The notes under the pieces were generated by a model. The model was not told the origin of the DNA. It made no database searches and saw nothing but the letters and a program-made list of their open reading frames with translations. DNA of 64,000 nt from Pseudoalteromonas lipolytica (GTDB taxonomy: Bacteria > Pseudomonadota > Gammaproteobacteria > Enterobacterales > Alteromonadaceae), in assembly GCF_900116435.1 (NCBI RefSeq), contig NZ_FPAZ01000008.1:1-64000 (forward strand), written 5' to 3'. Each line of letters starts with the position of its first letter. Within the stretch, counting starts at the first letter, position 1. Made by a program: the position numbers and the translations under genes. Positions 8,698 to 18,663 of the stretch are shown piece by piece.

Positions 8698-9777
8698 TCA
8701 ATGTGAGTCTTTAAACGACGCAGACTCTTGTGTCGTGTTTATAGCACGAATAGGGTAAGGAATCACAATACCTTCTTGAGCGTAGCGTTTATGTAATGCT
8801 TTGATAAAAGCCGATTTCACCCAAAAACGATTAAAGTACTCTTTCACTCTTAGCATCACAGTAAAATTAATACTTGATTGATCAAAGGTGTGAAACACGA
8901 CAAACGTGTCATAGTCATCAATTCCCCATTCATGGCTTTTTAGAACTTGCCTTGCTACATCAAGTGTTATTTGCTCGACCTTTTCAAGATCGGAACCATA
9001 ATGTACCCCCACTTCCACTGGCACACTGAGCTCTTTTTCAGGGTAAAAATAATTGATGATTCGCGATTTAGACAACTGACTATTGGGGATCACTATCATG
9101 TTATTGGGCAACATTTTCACCCACGTTGATCGCCAGCCTATTTTTTCAACAAACCCTTGGTCACCACTCTCAAGCTCGATAAAGTCGCCGACTCTAATAG
9201 GTTTATCGATAACCAGTTGAACCCCAGAGAAAAAATTTTCTAATGTTGGCTGTAAGGCAAGAGCAACGGCGAGGGAAGTGATCCCTAGCGACGCGATAAT
9301 AGGCGTGATTGAAATACCTAATGTGCCTAATAAAACCAGTAGTCCAACACTGACAATGACACAGCGGATCACTCCTTTAATAATGCTGCGGCTGTTAGAC
9401 ACCACTAACGAGCGCGAACTGTAATAGTCAACTGTACCGAATAAGAAGTGATCTAAAAATAGCACTAAAGCAAAAATTAATATTGATTTCGCAGTCGCTG
9501 CGATAGGAAGCGGGTAGTCAGTTAGAAAATCAGTCATGTTTAATAAATGACCAAAAATGATCACAAGCACCATCATTGTGCATAAAGTAAGTGGCGTGGA
9601 AATTGAGTCGACGAGCAAAGAGTCAAACACAAAGTCTGTGCGCTGGGTCCACGTTTTTAAACAGTAAATAATTATAAACTTTATTAAAAACAATATAATA
9701 GCAGCTGTAAATGTGCCACCAATTACGAGTAGCCATGGCTCGTTTACCCACACATTTAGTGCCAATTCAGAAAACAT
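8698..9777 (-). CDS. MscS-family mechanosensitive channel
   Basis: Small-conductance mechanosensitive channel that releases solutes on hypo-osmotic shock. Of the 359 residues, about 1-180 carry four to five hydrophobic helices. The last is the Gly/Ala-rich pore helix, around ASLGITSLAVALALQ. The MscS beta domain follows (KPIRVGDFIELESGDQGFVEKIGWRSTWVK, given here as consecutive pieces VGDFIE and GFVEKIGWRST), then the C-terminal alpha/beta domain. I start at ATG 9775-9777 with AAGAG upstream instead of the TTG two codons earlier. Single gene. Confidence 0.88.
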   Translation of the reverse strand: MFSELALNVWVNEPWLLVIGGTFTAAIILFLIKFIIIYCLKTWTQRTDFVFDSLLVDSISTPLTLCTMMVLVIIFGHLLNMTDFLTDYPLPIAATAKSILIFALVLFLDHFLFGTVDYYSSRSLVVSNSRSIIKGVIRCVIVSVGLLVLLGTLGISITPIIASLGITSLAVALALQPTLENFFSGVQLVIDKPIRVGDFIELESGDQGFVEKIGWRSTWVKMLPNNMIVIPNSQLSKSRIINYFYPEKELSVPVEVGVHYGSDLEKVEQITLDVARQVLKSHEWGIDDYDTFVVFHTFDQSSINFTVMLRVKEYFNRFWVKSAFIKALHKRYAQEGIVIPYPIRAINTTQESASFKDSH

Positions 9778-9932
9778 ATTCAACTCTTATGACGTATATG
9801 CCATAACAGAAAGCAATTTGTATACCTTTATGGATAGATATTTTTAGTTGTGAGTGATGTCTAGCCCACATTGTATTTAGTCTTGCCCTTGGCAAGTCAG
9901 TTACGTAAAATCTGGCCATCACTTTTAATCTA

Positions 9933-11849
9933 TTGGCGAAGTTTATCAAACAACTTTTCAGTGCCACTGGCCCTCTTGCGCTTTCTCTTGATGGATACAC
10001 ACCTCGACAGCCACAAATTGATATGGCTGTTGCGGTTGATGACGCCTTGCAAAAACGTCATCAATTAGTGGTTGAGGCAGGAACGGGGACGGGTAAAACT
10101 TATGCTTACTTGGCTCCTGCATTAAAATCAAAAGGTAAGACAATTATTTCTACTGGGTCAAAAGCCCTGCAAGAGCAGTTGTTTCATCGTGATTTGCCAA
10201 ACTTAGTAAAAGCATTAAGCGCGACAAAAAAAGTGGCCTTATTAAAAGGCCGTGCAAACTATTTATGTACATATCGGTTAAGTCAGCATGTAGCGCACGT
10301 GCCAACAGATGACCCGGATGTCATGCATCAATTAGCAATGGTCGCAAAATTTGCCAGCGAAACACGTTCAGGTGATTTAGCCGATTGTATTGGTATTGAA
10401 GAAGATGCAAAAGTGCTGCCCTATGTCAGTTCAACGGCCGATAATTGCTTAGGGAAAGAGTGCCCTGACTTTCAAGATTGTTATATACGTAAAGCACGAT
10501 TAAATGCGATGGAAGCGGATGTTGTGGTGATTAATCACCACTTATTCTTCGCTGATATGGCGGTAAAAGACACCGGTTTTGCTGAATTAATGCCAACAGC
10601 CGATGCCTATATTTTTGATGAAGCACACCAATTAAGTGAGATTGCCAGTGATTACTTTGGTGAAAGTGTCAGTACAAAAAAGCTGGTGGATTTAATTAAT
10701 GATCTGCGGGCAATTTACCGTGCCGATATCCCCGATATGTTGCAGCTGGGTAAAACGCTCAATAAACTAGAAACCAGTGTGGCTGACTTACGCTTGCAGT
10801 TTGGTATTGATGGCAGTCGCGGAGATTGGCGAGAAAAGCTGGCCGATAAAGATATCTGCGCGGCACTGCATCGGGTGATAAGCGATCTCGACTTTTTATA
10901 TCAAGTACTAAAACTATGCTTAGATCGCAGTGAAAAAATAGAGCACCCCTTTGAACGCACGTTGGCCTTTAAAGGGCAGCTTGAACGCGTATTCGATACA
11001 GCACAAACAGGTTATAGCTATTGGTACGAAACCACGCGTCGCTATTTAACGGTGAACATTACGCCGCTGAACGTGTCGGCAAAATTTGCACAGATGATGA
11101 AAGACACTGGGGCTGGATTTGTTTTTACCTCAGCCACGTTGTCGGTAGATAATGATCTTGGCCACTTTAACGCCAGCCTTGGTTTAAAACCCGCGCAAAG
11201 CATGATTGTTGAAAGCCCATTTGACTATGAACAACAGGCCTTGCTGTGTTTACCTCGCTATTTACCTGAGTCGCACGCTAACAACATGCCACATGCCATT
11301 ATTAAGTTAACGCTTGAGCTTATTAAATCAGCCAAAGGGCGTTGCTTTGTACTGTTTACAAGTTACCGTATGATGCATTTGGTGGCGGAAGGGTTAACCA
11401 CACAATTAGATTACCCGGTGTACATGCAAGGGCAAATGTCAAAACGGATTATTCTTGAAAAATTCACTCGCCACGGTAATGCTGTTTTACTTGGCACTGC
11501 CTCTTTTTGGGAAGGGGTGGATGTTAGAGGCAGTACATTAAGTTGTGTTATTATTGATAAATTACCGTTTGCTGCACCAGACGACCCCCTGCTTCAAGCG
11601 CGCATGCAAGATTGCCAACTGCAAGGTAAAGACCCTTTTGCGCATATTCAATTACCTCAAGCGGTAATTGCCCTAAAGCAAGGAGTAGGGCGCCTTATTC
11701 GTGATAACAAAGATAAAGGTGTATTGGTTATTTGTGATAATCGATTAGTGACACGCCAATACGGCCAAGTATTTTTAAAAAGTTTGCCACCCATGCGACG
11801 TACGCGTGATTTAGCAATGGCAAACGCCTTTTTAGAACAGATCAATTAG
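9933..11849 (+). CDS. yoaA: YoaA, DinG/XPD-family iron-sulphur DNA helicase
   Basis: Superfamily 2, 5'-3' DNA helicase; in E. coli YoaA works with the polymerase chi subunit HolC at damaged replication forks. The 638 residues agree with E. coli YoaA. Walker A is AGTGTGKT at 49-56 and the DEAH box is at 229-232. The four iron-sulphur ligands are C112, C172, C177 and C183, and the helicase motif VI region is QGVGRLIR. The start is uncertain: TTG at 9933 is the only start-like codon before the conserved region, with no clear ribosome site. It probably forms an operon with tsaB, ten bases downstream. Confidence 0.92.
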   Translation: MAKFIKQLFSATGPLALSLDGYTPRQPQIDMAVAVDDALQKRHQLVVEAGTGTGKTYAYLAPALKSKGKTIISTGSKALQEQLFHRDLPNLVKALSATKKVALLKGRANYLCTYRLSQHVAHVPTDDPDVMHQLAMVAKFASETRSGDLADCIGIEEDAKVLPYVSSTADNCLGKECPDFQDCYIRKARLNAMEADVVVINHHLFFADMAVKDTGFAELMPTADAYIFDEAHQLSEIASDYFGESVSTKKLVDLINDLRAIYRADIPDMLQLGKTLNKLETSVADLRLQFGIDGSRGDWREKLADKDICAALHRVISDLDFLYQVLKLCLDRSEKIEHPFERTLAFKGQLERVFDTAQTGYSYWYETTRRYLTVNITPLNVSAKFAQMMKDTGAGFVFTSATLSVDNDLGHFNASLGLKPAQSMIVESPFDYEQQALLCLPRYLPESHANNMPHAIIKLTLELIKSAKGRCFVLFTSYRMMHLVAEGLTTQLDYPVYMQGQMSKRIILEKFTRHGNAVLLGTASFWEGVDVRGSTLSCVIIDKLPFAAPDDPLLQARMQDCQLQGKDPFAHIQLPQAVIALKQGVGRLIRDNKDKGVLVICDNRLVTRQYGQVFLKSLPPMRRTRDLAMANAFLEQIN

Positions 11850-11859
11850 AGTAATGTAG

Positions 11860-12552
11860 ATGATTAAACAAAATATTCTTGCCCTCGATGCATCAACAGA
11901 AGCCTTATCAATTGTGCTTCATTATCAAGGGCAAACATTTCATCATTTTGAAGAGTGCCCGCAACAGCACAGTCAAAAAATCTTGCCTTTAATTGATGAA
12001 TTATTAACCAAAGCGCAATGTAAATTAACGCAGTTAGACGTGATTGGTTTTGGTCAAGGCCCCGGCAGTTTTACGGGGGTACGTATCAGCGTAGCCATCG
12101 CGCAAGGTTTGGCCTATGCGGCCAAATTACCGCTTGTGGGTGTATCAACGCTGCAAATGATGGCTCAGCAAGCACATGAACAACATCATGTTTCAGATGT
12201 GCTCTCAGCAATTGATGCACGTATGGGGGAAATATACTTTGCTCAATATCAAGCAAATGAGCACGGTTTAATGACACTTGTGAATGAAGAACAAGTGATT
12301 AAACCAGAACTACTTACCCTGCCAGATAACTCCGCAACGGCGGTAGGTACAGGCTGGAAAACGTACCCAGAACTTGCCAGTGATACGGCAAATATAAGCG
12401 TAAGTCCAGACATTTTATTGCCTGATGCTCAGTACATGTTGGCATCGGTTGCCAGTGCGTTTGAAAAAGGTGATACGGTAAGTGCTGCAAATGCTCAACC
12501 TAAATATGTGCGAGATACCGTAACGTGGAAAAAGCTTCCCGGGCGTGAATAA
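11860..12552 (+). CDS. tsaB: TsaB, tRNA t6A biosynthesis protein
   Basis: TsaB is the inactive ASKHA-fold partner of TsaD in the TsaBDE complex, which attaches threonylcarbamoyl to A37 of ANN-decoding tRNAs. The 230-residue protein starts ILALDASTEALSIVL and has the GFGQGPGSFTGVRIS motif and AIDARMGEIYFAQY, all characteristic. The yoaA-tsaB adjacency is also seen in E. coli, where yeaZ follows yoaA-yoaB. Confidence 0.95.
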   Translation: MIKQNILALDASTEALSIVLHYQGQTFHHFEECPQQHSQKILPLIDELLTKAQCKLTQLDVIGFGQGPGSFTGVRISVAIAQGLAYAAKLPLVGVSTLQMMAQQAHEQHHVSDVLSAIDARMGEIYFAQYQANEHGLMTLVNEEQVIKPELLTLPDNSATAVGTGWKTYPELASDTANISVSPDILLPDAQYMLASVASAFEKGDTVSAANAQPKYVRDTVTWKKLPGRE

Positions 12553-12858
12553 CGAGAACATGTTGACCTTTCATAATTAAAATGTGTTCACGCTAGAAGG
12601 GATTTAATCGCGGTGCGAGGTTTGTAACCTAGTGAGCTAAGTAATAATTAAGCAAAACAGCCGCGTGCTGCTCAGCCTCTCACCTATATTATGTAGGCAA
12701 CCAAGAGTTAATCGCCACTCGGAAGAACTCGAAGGGCAGCGCGTGTTTGGTATGTATGCTGCGTTATAACCTATTTATGGGGAATAACCACACCCTAAAC
12801 TTGCAGCGTTGGCATTTATGACACATAATTTAAGCATCTTTAAATTGGGATTAAGACC
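12553..12858. other. 306-bp gap with no gene; possible structured element
   Basis: No reading frame here looks coding. Several local repeats are visible: GGTGCGAGG (12612-12620) can pair with CCTCTCACC (12676-12684) with one mismatch. CCTA...TAGG follows around 12683-12697. TGCTGCGTT (near 12758) is echoed by TGCAGCGTT (near 12802). The G+C content of 12655-12740 is above that of the flanks. It may hold a small RNA, an unusual 5' leader for the following gene or a decayed repeat. I could match it to no riboswitch or RNA family I know. Confidence 0.3.
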
Positions 12859-13182
12859 TTGACGTTACCGATTGGCTCAGGCTTTTTCACTGGCGATATA
12901 CCGGGTCAGTATAGCCGTAAAAATACCGTAACTGATGCGCCTAAGGCGATATCAGACCAATCGGCTGAGCAAAAATCGTCAACGGAATACGTTAAAACGA
13001 GCCCTCAAGGTGTTGCGCTCGCAGCCGAATTTAAAACAGAGTCACAAAACTATCAGCAAACCATTTACGATAAGCCAAATAACCCGAAAATTAGCCGTGC
13101 TATTTCGACGTATACCGAGTTTGCTAATTTAGAGCGACGTGCTGAGGTGCAAAGCCTGATAGGTGTAGATGTGTACGCTTAA
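12859..13182 (+). CDS. Hypothetical protein (107 aa)
   Basis: Family not recognised. The frame starts at TTG (12859-12861) and runs into a strong terminator 19 bases after the stop. The sequence is polar and low in Cys and Trp. Its first 65 residues are rich in Ser, Thr, Gln and Lys and probably disordered, while residues 85-107 (SRAISTYTEFANLERRAEV) could form a helix. There is no signal peptide. The C-terminal pattern recalls short proteins of Alteromonadales that sit next to tsaB, but that is only an impression. Confidence 0.6.
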   Translation: MTLPIGSGFFTGDIPGQYSRKNTVTDAPKAISDQSAEQKSSTEYVKTSPQGVALAAEFKTESQNYQQTIYDKPNNPKISRAISTYTEFANLERRAEVQSLIGVDVYA

Positions 13183-13200
13183 TGTGAAAACGATAAACAT

Positions 13201-13232
13201 AAAAAAGCCTAAACACTTGTTTAGGCTTTTTT
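13201..13232. terminator. Bidirectional intrinsic terminator
   Basis: GCCTAAAC-ACTT-GTTTAGGC is a perfect 8-bp stem flanked by AAAAAA on the left and TTTTTT on the right. It can terminate both the 107-aa gene and the convergent alkaline phosphatase gene. Confidence 0.9.
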
Positions 13233-13244
13233 CGTTTAAAACGA

Positions 13245-14534
13245 TTACTGTTTAATAAAATCAATCAACTTATCAGCAATGTCTGTGTTGTTTTGCGAAC
13301 CGTAAAAGTCTTTTGCGCGCTGACCGTAAGCAAAAACTTGTACGTCAATAGCTGTATGACCACCCGTTGTCCAGCCAGTAAAACTAGCGTGGTTAATGAT
13401 ATCTTTTACAGCAAGGAGTAACGCTTTATCACCCATTTTTTTAGCTTGCTCAAGTTTGATACTATTTTCTTCGGTAAATTCAATATTAGTATAACGTTGC
13501 CATACTGACTTTAAGTCGTCAGTTTTTTGTAACTCATCAGTAATGGTACCCGCCGTCGCTTTAACACCTTTAACGACTTCTGTTTCCCATTTATATTGAC
13601 CGTGAGCACCCAGAGTTAAACCACCTGTTGAGTGATCAGCTGTGATGACAAGTAACGTGTCTGGGTTTTTATCAACATACGCTTTTGCCTGTTCGATAGA
13701 CTTTGCAAAGTCGTCCATTTCACCCATTGCACACGCGATATCGTTCGCATGACCACACCAATCAATTTGACTGCCTTCGATCATGACAAAGAACCCTTTA
13801 TCATTTTGACCATCAAGTAAATCAAGCGCTTTAGACGTCATTTGTGTTAAACGTGTTGGGTTTTCGTCCAGCGCAAACGGTAAACCGACTTCGGCAAATA
13901 AACCCAGCGCAGGTATTTGCTTTATCTCATTAAGGGCTGCAAAGTCATCACTGTACTGATAACCAGCCGATTTAAACTCTTCTACAAGATTGCGATCATC
14001 ACGTACATAGTATTTCGTACCGCCACCTAACATAAGATCGACGGGTAATTTACCGGCGATTTTATTATCAATATAGTCGTTAGCAATTTCGTCATAGTTA
14101 CGACGAGATTCATTGTGCGCTGCAAAACTCGCAGGTGTTGCATGATTAATTTGTGACGTTGCCACAAGAGCCGTTGTCATGCCACGCTCTTTAGCTATTT
14201 CGAGCATTGTTTTGACTGGCTTTTTGTCAGTATCAACGGCGATAGCACCATTATAACTTTTTCGTCCACTGCTTAACGCTGTTGCGCCGGCTGCACTGTC
14301 TGTTACATAAGTATGGTCATCAGGGTAAGTGTGCGCCATACCACGTAAAATAGTATCGAATACAGTGGGGTCGACAACTTTGGTGTTTGGATCATCTTTA
14401 AAGTAACGATAAGCGGTGGTATATGCAGGGCCCATTCCATCACCAATCATATAAATGATATTTTTTGGTGCAGATTCAGCCATAACTGAACTTGCTGAGC
14501 ATAATAATGCTAAAAGACTTAATTTAAATTTCAT
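13245..14534 (-). CDS. Alkaline phosphatase (PhoA superfamily), secreted
   Basis: Periplasmic or secreted phosphomonoesterase releasing inorganic phosphate. A Sec signal peptide covers residues 1-19 (cleavage after VMA). D32 in MIGDGMG is a metal ligand, the nucleophile is S80 in VTDSAAGATAL, and HATPASFAAHN, EGSQIDWCGHAND and TADHSTGGL supply further metal ligands. At 429 residues it is slightly shorter than E. coli PhoA. I saw no convincing Pho box upstream, so phosphate control is not shown. It could be given the symbol phoA, but several paralogues share this architecture. Confidence 0.88.
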   Translation of the reverse strand: MKFKLSLLALLCSASSVMAESAPKNIIYMIGDGMGPAYTTAYRYFKDDPNTKVVDPTVFDTILRGMAHTYPDDHTYVTDSAAGATALSSGRKSYNGAIAVDTDKKPVKTMLEIAKERGMTTALVATSQINHATPASFAAHNESRRNYDEIANDYIDNKIAGKLPVDLMLGGGTKYYVRDDRNLVEEFKSAGYQYSDDFAALNEIKQIPALGLFAEVGLPFALDENPTRLTQMTSKALDLLDGQNDKGFFVMIEGSQIDWCGHANDIACAMGEMDDFAKSIEQAKAYVDKNPDTLLVITADHSTGGLTLGAHGQYKWETEVVKGVKATAGTITDELQKTDDLKSVWQRYTNIEFTEENSIKLEQAKKMGDKALLLAVKDIINHASFTGWTTGGHTAIDVQVFAYGQRAKDFYGSQNNTDIADKLIDFIKQ

Positions 14535-14644
14535 TGATGTAACCTTATTATTGTGCCCTTATTTATACTGCCGAGATTATTGTATACTAGCCAGACGATA
14601 AATAAACGCCTTTAAGTTGAAACGTTTAAAAAATAGGAGCAAGT

Positions 14645-15496
14645 GTGCAGCCTTTTTCTTATCAAACTGGCGATAAAACCTTGCATGGCCTAACCTTTGG
14701 TCATGGTAAAGAGGTTGTGATTGCTTTACACGGATGGCTAGATAACGCAAATAGTTACCTGCCTATGCTACATAATGCGACCTTAAACCACACATGGTAT
14801 TGCGTTGATTTTCCGGGGCACGGCTTATCAGATTGGCGTAATAAAGATGCACATTACTACTTTATAGATTACATTGATGATATCTATATGTTACTTGCGA
14901 CACTCAATGTGGATCGTGTTCACTTAGTTGGTCATTCGATGGGAGCGATGGTTGCAGGCGTTTTCGCAAGTTGCTTTCCAGAAAAAGTGGCCTCGGTCAA
15001 TTTTATAGAAGGGATAGGCTGTGTGACTACACCCAGTTCAGATACAGCGAGTCAACTTCGAAAAGCAATTTTGAACCGGGCACGTGTAAACAGTAAACAG
15101 CCACGCGCATTTGAGTCAAAGGCGCACATTATTAGTGCAAGACTCGCCAGTGGTGATTTAGCGTACCCGCACGCTGCGCTCCTCATGGAGCGTAATTGTT
15201 ATGAAAAGGGTGGTAAGTGGTACTTGAGAACCGATCCTAAGCTTAAAAATCATTCAGGGTTTCGTTTTAATGAGGCACAATGTGAAGCAACAATTAAACT
15301 CATTAAAGCCCCATGCCAGCTTATAATGGGCGATAAAGGATTTGAGTTCGTAAAACAAAACTTAGATGCTTATGGTAAATATTACAAGGAGTTAAAAATT
15401 CATCAGATACCAGGCGGTCACCATTGCCATATGCAAAGTCCTGCATTAACCTTAGAACACATTCATGCATTTATTAGGCACGATAAAGCAAGTTAA
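14645..15496 (+). CDS. Alpha/beta hydrolase
   Basis: Cytoplasmic alpha/beta-fold hydrolase of 283 residues, substrate unknown. The oxyanion motif LHGWLDNANS is near residue 28, the nucleophile is S98 in LVGHSMGAM, and the likely catalytic His is in PGGHHCHMQSP near residue 262. VDFPGHGLSDW is the typical strand-4 loop of the esterase and epoxide hydrolase subfamily. The start is GTG at 14645 with AGGAG upstream. It lies about 115 bp before fadD, so a role in lipid turnover is possible but unproven. Confidence 0.8.
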   Translation: MQPFSYQTGDKTLHGLTFGHGKEVVIALHGWLDNANSYLPMLHNATLNHTWYCVDFPGHGLSDWRNKDAHYYFIDYIDDIYMLLATLNVDRVHLVGHSMGAMVAGVFASCFPEKVASVNFIEGIGCVTTPSSDTASQLRKAILNRARVNSKQPRAFESKAHIISARLASGDLAYPHAALLMERNCYEKGGKWYLRTDPKLKNHSGFRFNEAQCEATIKLIKAPCQLIMGDKGFEFVKQNLDAYGKYYKELKIHQIPGGHHCHMQSPALTLEHIHAFIRHDKAS

Positions 15497-15613
15497 TTGT
15501 ATAATTGCACCAAATATGGGATTATCTGCACCATTAGAGTATTTACTCCATTGTGAAACGGCCTTAGTTAGATTAAGGTTATTAAAAAATATAATTATAA
15601 ACAGGAGCTAAGA

Positions 15614-17272
15614 GTGGAAAAAATCTGGCTTAAGCGCTACCCAGAAGGTATGCCTGAAACAATCGACCCTGAGCATTATCACTCGTTACTCGACTTGTTT
15701 GAAAAAAGTTTTGCTGACTATAGTGACCTTCCAGCCTTTACTAACATGGGTAAAGTGTTGACCTACAGCGAAATCGACAGTGCAACAAAACGTGTTGCGT
15801 CGTACATTCAAAATGATCTTGGTCTAAAAAAAGGCGATAAAGTAGCGGTAATGATGCCTAACTTACTGCAAACGCCGGTAACAATTTTAGGTATTCTTCG
15901 CGCTGGTTGTGTAGTGGTTAATGTCAATCCACTTTACACGGTTCGTGAATTAGAGCATCAGTTAAATGACTCTGAGTCATCTGCAATATTTATTCTTGCT
16001 AATTTTGCTGACACCCTCGAAAAAGCATTACCAAAAACGAACGTCAAACACATTGTGGTCACACAAGTGGGCGACATGGTTGGCGGCCTCAAAAAGCATA
16101 TCGTTAACTTTGTTGTTAAATATATCAAAAAAATGGTGCCAAGTTACTCACTCCCAAATGTAATCAAGTTTTCTGATGTGCTTGCGGGTGATGAAGCAAC
16201 TTATAAAAAGCCAGATGTCGATCTTAACGACTTAGCATTCTTACAATACACAGGTGGAACAACCGGTGTGTCAAAAGGGGCTATGTTATCGCACGGTAAT
16301 ATGGTTGGTAACCTTGAACAAGTATCAGGTTGCTTAGATAATGTTTTAGAGCGCGGTAAAGAAGTGGTTATTACAGCACTGCCGCTTTATCACATCTTTG
16401 CACTGACAGCTAACTGTTTAACCTTCATGAAATATGGTGGCTTAAACGTGCTGATCACAAACCCACGTGATATGCCTGGTTTCGTCAAAGAGTTAGCGCA
16501 ACATAAATTTACAGCCGTGACGGGTGTAAATACGTTGTTTAATGGTTTATTGAATACTCCAGGATTTGCTGAACTTGATTTCTCAAGTTTAAAAATGTCA
16601 TTAGGCGGTGGTATGGCGGTGCAACGTCCTGTTGCCGAAAAATGGCAAGCTGTCACAAAAACCAAATTGATGGAAGGCTATGGCCTAACTGAGTGTGCGC
16701 CACTTGTTACAGTGAGTCCATACGATCTAGACAGCTACAATGGCTCAATTGGTTTACCTGCGCCAAGCACTGATATTAAGCTAATGCTTGAAAACGGTGA
16801 AGAAGCAGCAAAAGGTGAACCCGGCGAACTATGGGTTAAAGGCCCACAAGTTATGCTCGGTTATTATAATCGCCCAGATGCCACAGCTGAGTGCTTAAAA
16901 GATGGCTGGTTTGCAACAGGTGATATTGCGACATACGATGATGAAGGTTTCTTCTATATTGTGGATCGTAAGAAAGACATGATCATTGTGTCGGGCTTTA
17001 ATGTATTCCCAAATGAGATTGAAGAAGTGGTTGCAATGCACGAAGGTGTGCTTGAAGTCGCAGCAATCGGTATCCCGCATGAAGTAAGTGGTGAACAAGT
17101 TAAAGTTTTTGTCGTGAAAAAAGATCAATCTTTAACTGAAAAAGATATAATAAAACACTGTCGTGATAATTTAACGAACTATAAGGTGCCTAAACTGGTT
17201 GAGTTTAGGGATGAATTACCAAAAACAAACGTTGGTAAGATTCTGAGAAGAGCCTTAAAGGACGAAAAATAA
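15614..17272 (+). CDS. fadD: FadD, long-chain fatty acid-CoA ligase
   Basis: ATP-dependent acyl-CoA synthetase that activates imported long-chain fatty acids for beta-oxidation at the inner membrane. The 552 residues show the adenylate-forming motifs in order: [13 protein letters not shown] (P-loop), [47 protein letters not shown] (given in part) and the C-terminal [10 protein letters not shown] with the catalytic lysine. The start is GTG with CAGGAG upstream. The order fadD-rnd is conserved in many gammaproteobacteria. Confidence 0.93.
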   Translation: MEKIWLKRYPEGMPETIDPEHYHSLLDLFEKSFADYSDLPAFTNMGKVLTYSEIDSATKRVASYIQNDLGLKKGDKVAVMMPNLLQTPVTILGILRAGCVVVNVNPLYTVRELEHQLNDSESSAIFILANFADTLEKALPKTNVKHIVVTQVGDMVGGLKKHIVNFVVKYIKKMVPSYSLPNVIKFSDVLAGDEATYKKPDVDLNDLAFLQYTGGTTGVSKGAMLSHGNMVGNLEQVSGCLDNVLERGKEVVITALPLYHIFALTANCLTFMKYGGLNVLITNPRDMPGFVKELAQHKFTAVTGVNTLFNGLLNTPGFAELDFSSLKMSLGGGMAVQRPVAEKWQAVTKTKLMEGYGLTECAPLVTVSPYDLDSYNGSIGLPAPSTDIKLMLENGEEAAKGEPGELWVKGPQVMLGYYNRPDATAECLKDGWFATGDIATYDDEGFFYIVDRKKDMIIVSGFNVFPNEIEEVVAMHEGVLEVAAIGIPHEVSGEQVKVFVVKKDQSLTEKDIIKHCRDNLTNYKVPKLVEFRDELPKTNVGKILRRALKDEK

Positions 17273-17276
17273 TAAG

Positions 17277-17300
17277 AGCCGGCATTAGCCGGCTTTTTTT
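17277..17300 (+). terminator. Terminator after fadD
   Basis: AGCCGGC-ATTA-GCCGGCT is a 7-bp G+C-rich stem followed by seven T's, three bases after the fadD stop. It separates fadD from rnd. Confidence 0.9.
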
Positions 17301-17328
17301 ATGGTAATTGATATTTAAAGGGGTATAA

Positions 17329-18459
17329 GTGCAATACCAAGTGATCGAAACGCAAAACCAATTAAATGATTTTGTAGAACAAATTACAGGCAAGTCTGTG
17401 CTTGCTATTGATACCGAATTTATGCGCCGTCGCACCTTGTACCCAGAGGTCGCACTTATTCAAGTTTTTGATGGTGAGCACTTAGCGCTAATCGATCCAT
17501 TGGCAGAGTTGTCACTTTATGATTTTTGGCAAGTGCTTAAAAACCCAGATGTTTTAAAGGTATTGCACTCTCCGTCAGAAGATATTGAGGTGTTTCAAAA
17601 GTACGCGGGTTTTGTTCCAACCCCCTTGTTTGATACCCAGTTTGCACTGCAAATTTTAGGGCATGGCAACTGCATGGGGTTCGCCCACATGGTCAAAGAA
17701 TTACTTGATATCGAAATAGATAAAAGCGAATCAAGAACAAACTGGCTACAACGCCCATTAACCAAAAAACAGCTAGATTACGCAGCAGCCGATACTTTTC
17801 ATTTATTACCTTGTTTCGAAATAATTAAAAAGCAAATTGATGAAGCTGGCTTTTTTGATATCGTCATTAGTGAAAGTGAGTTGGTTGCGCAAAAACGGGC
17901 TTATCAAACGCCTTATGATCAGCTTTATAAAGATATTAAAAATGCATGGCAATTACGTCCTCATGACTTAGCTGTATTACGAGAGCTTGCTGCATGGCGC
18001 CGTGAAAAAGCTGAGCGAAAAAACCTTGCGCTTAACTTTGTAGTGAAAGAGCACAATATGGTTGAAATTGCCAAACGTAAACCCGCAAGCTTAAACTCTT
18101 TACGCCGTGTACCGGGTATTGAGCCGATGGAAGTAAATCGTTCGGGGGTTGAAATATTACAGTGCATCGAGCGAGGAAAAGCGATTGACGTTAGTGAGCA
18201 TCCGCAGCAATTAAAGCGTCTTATTGATTTTCCAGCTTATAAAAAGGCGGCGAAAGATATTAAGCAAAAGATCACTAAAGTAGCAAAAGAGCAGGGTATT
18301 CCAGAAGATGTCTTAGCGTCTAAAAAGCAAATTAACCAATTAATAAGTTGGAACTGGAAGCTCGATAACGAAGAACGAAAAACGTCATCTAAGCCTGACT
18401 TATTCAATTCTTGGCGCTATGAATATGTTAAAGATGCTCTTAAAGAATGGGATAACTAA
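17329..18459 (+). CDS. rnd: Ribonuclease D
   Basis: 3'-5' exoribonuclease of the DEDD family involved in tRNA 3'-end maturation. The catalytic Asp/Glu pair is D28/E30 in LAIDTEFMRR, followed by the Exo II region LHSPSEDIEVF and Exo III YAAADTFHLL. HRDC domains follow from about residue 205 (LAVLRELAAWRREKAE). Its 376 residues match the family. The start is GTG 17329 with AAAGGGG upstream. It carries its own ribosome site after the fadD terminator. Confidence 0.94.
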   Translation: MQYQVIETQNQLNDFVEQITGKSVLAIDTEFMRRRTLYPEVALIQVFDGEHLALIDPLAELSLYDFWQVLKNPDVLKVLHSPSEDIEVFQKYAGFVPTPLFDTQFALQILGHGNCMGFAHMVKELLDIEIDKSESRTNWLQRPLTKKQLDYAAADTFHLLPCFEIIKKQIDEAGFFDIVISESELVAQKRAYQTPYDQLYKDIKNAWQLRPHDLAVLRELAAWRREKAERKNLALNFVVKEHNMVEIAKRKPASLNSLRRVPGIEPMEVNRSGVEILQCIERGKAIDVSEHPQQLKRLIDFPAYKKAAKDIKQKITKVAKEQGIPEDVLASKKQINQLISWNWKLDNEERKTSSKPDLFNSWRYEYVKDALKEWDN

Positions 18460-18489
18460 GAGCCCACTTTTTAAACAGAGCCTGACTGT

Positions 18490-18523
18490 GGTTTGACTAT
18501 ATTTTTCACTAAATAGTCAAACC
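18490..18523. repeat. Inverted repeat downstream of rnd
   Basis: GGTTTGACTAT (18490-18500) and ATAGTCAAACC (18513-18523) form a perfect 11-bp stem around a 12-base loop, 30 bases past the rnd stop. There is no T-run, so it is a poor intrinsic terminator; it may protect the mRNA 3' end or be a protein-binding palindrome. Confidence 0.55.
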
Positions 18524-18663
18524 GCCTGGTGGCTGCTTCTATAAAGTGCATTAAAATTCAATGTCTTAAATAACACCCTCTAAATAGTATGATTTAATAA
18601 ATATAAGCATGGTGCGTTTTCACAACATGTTTTTATTAAAGTATCTTTCTTTTGCTTAAGCGG

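Noticed and set aside
12612..12740. Lysine or glycine riboswitch
   Set aside because: The core motifs of those riboswitches are absent and the downstream gene has no link to lysine or glycine.
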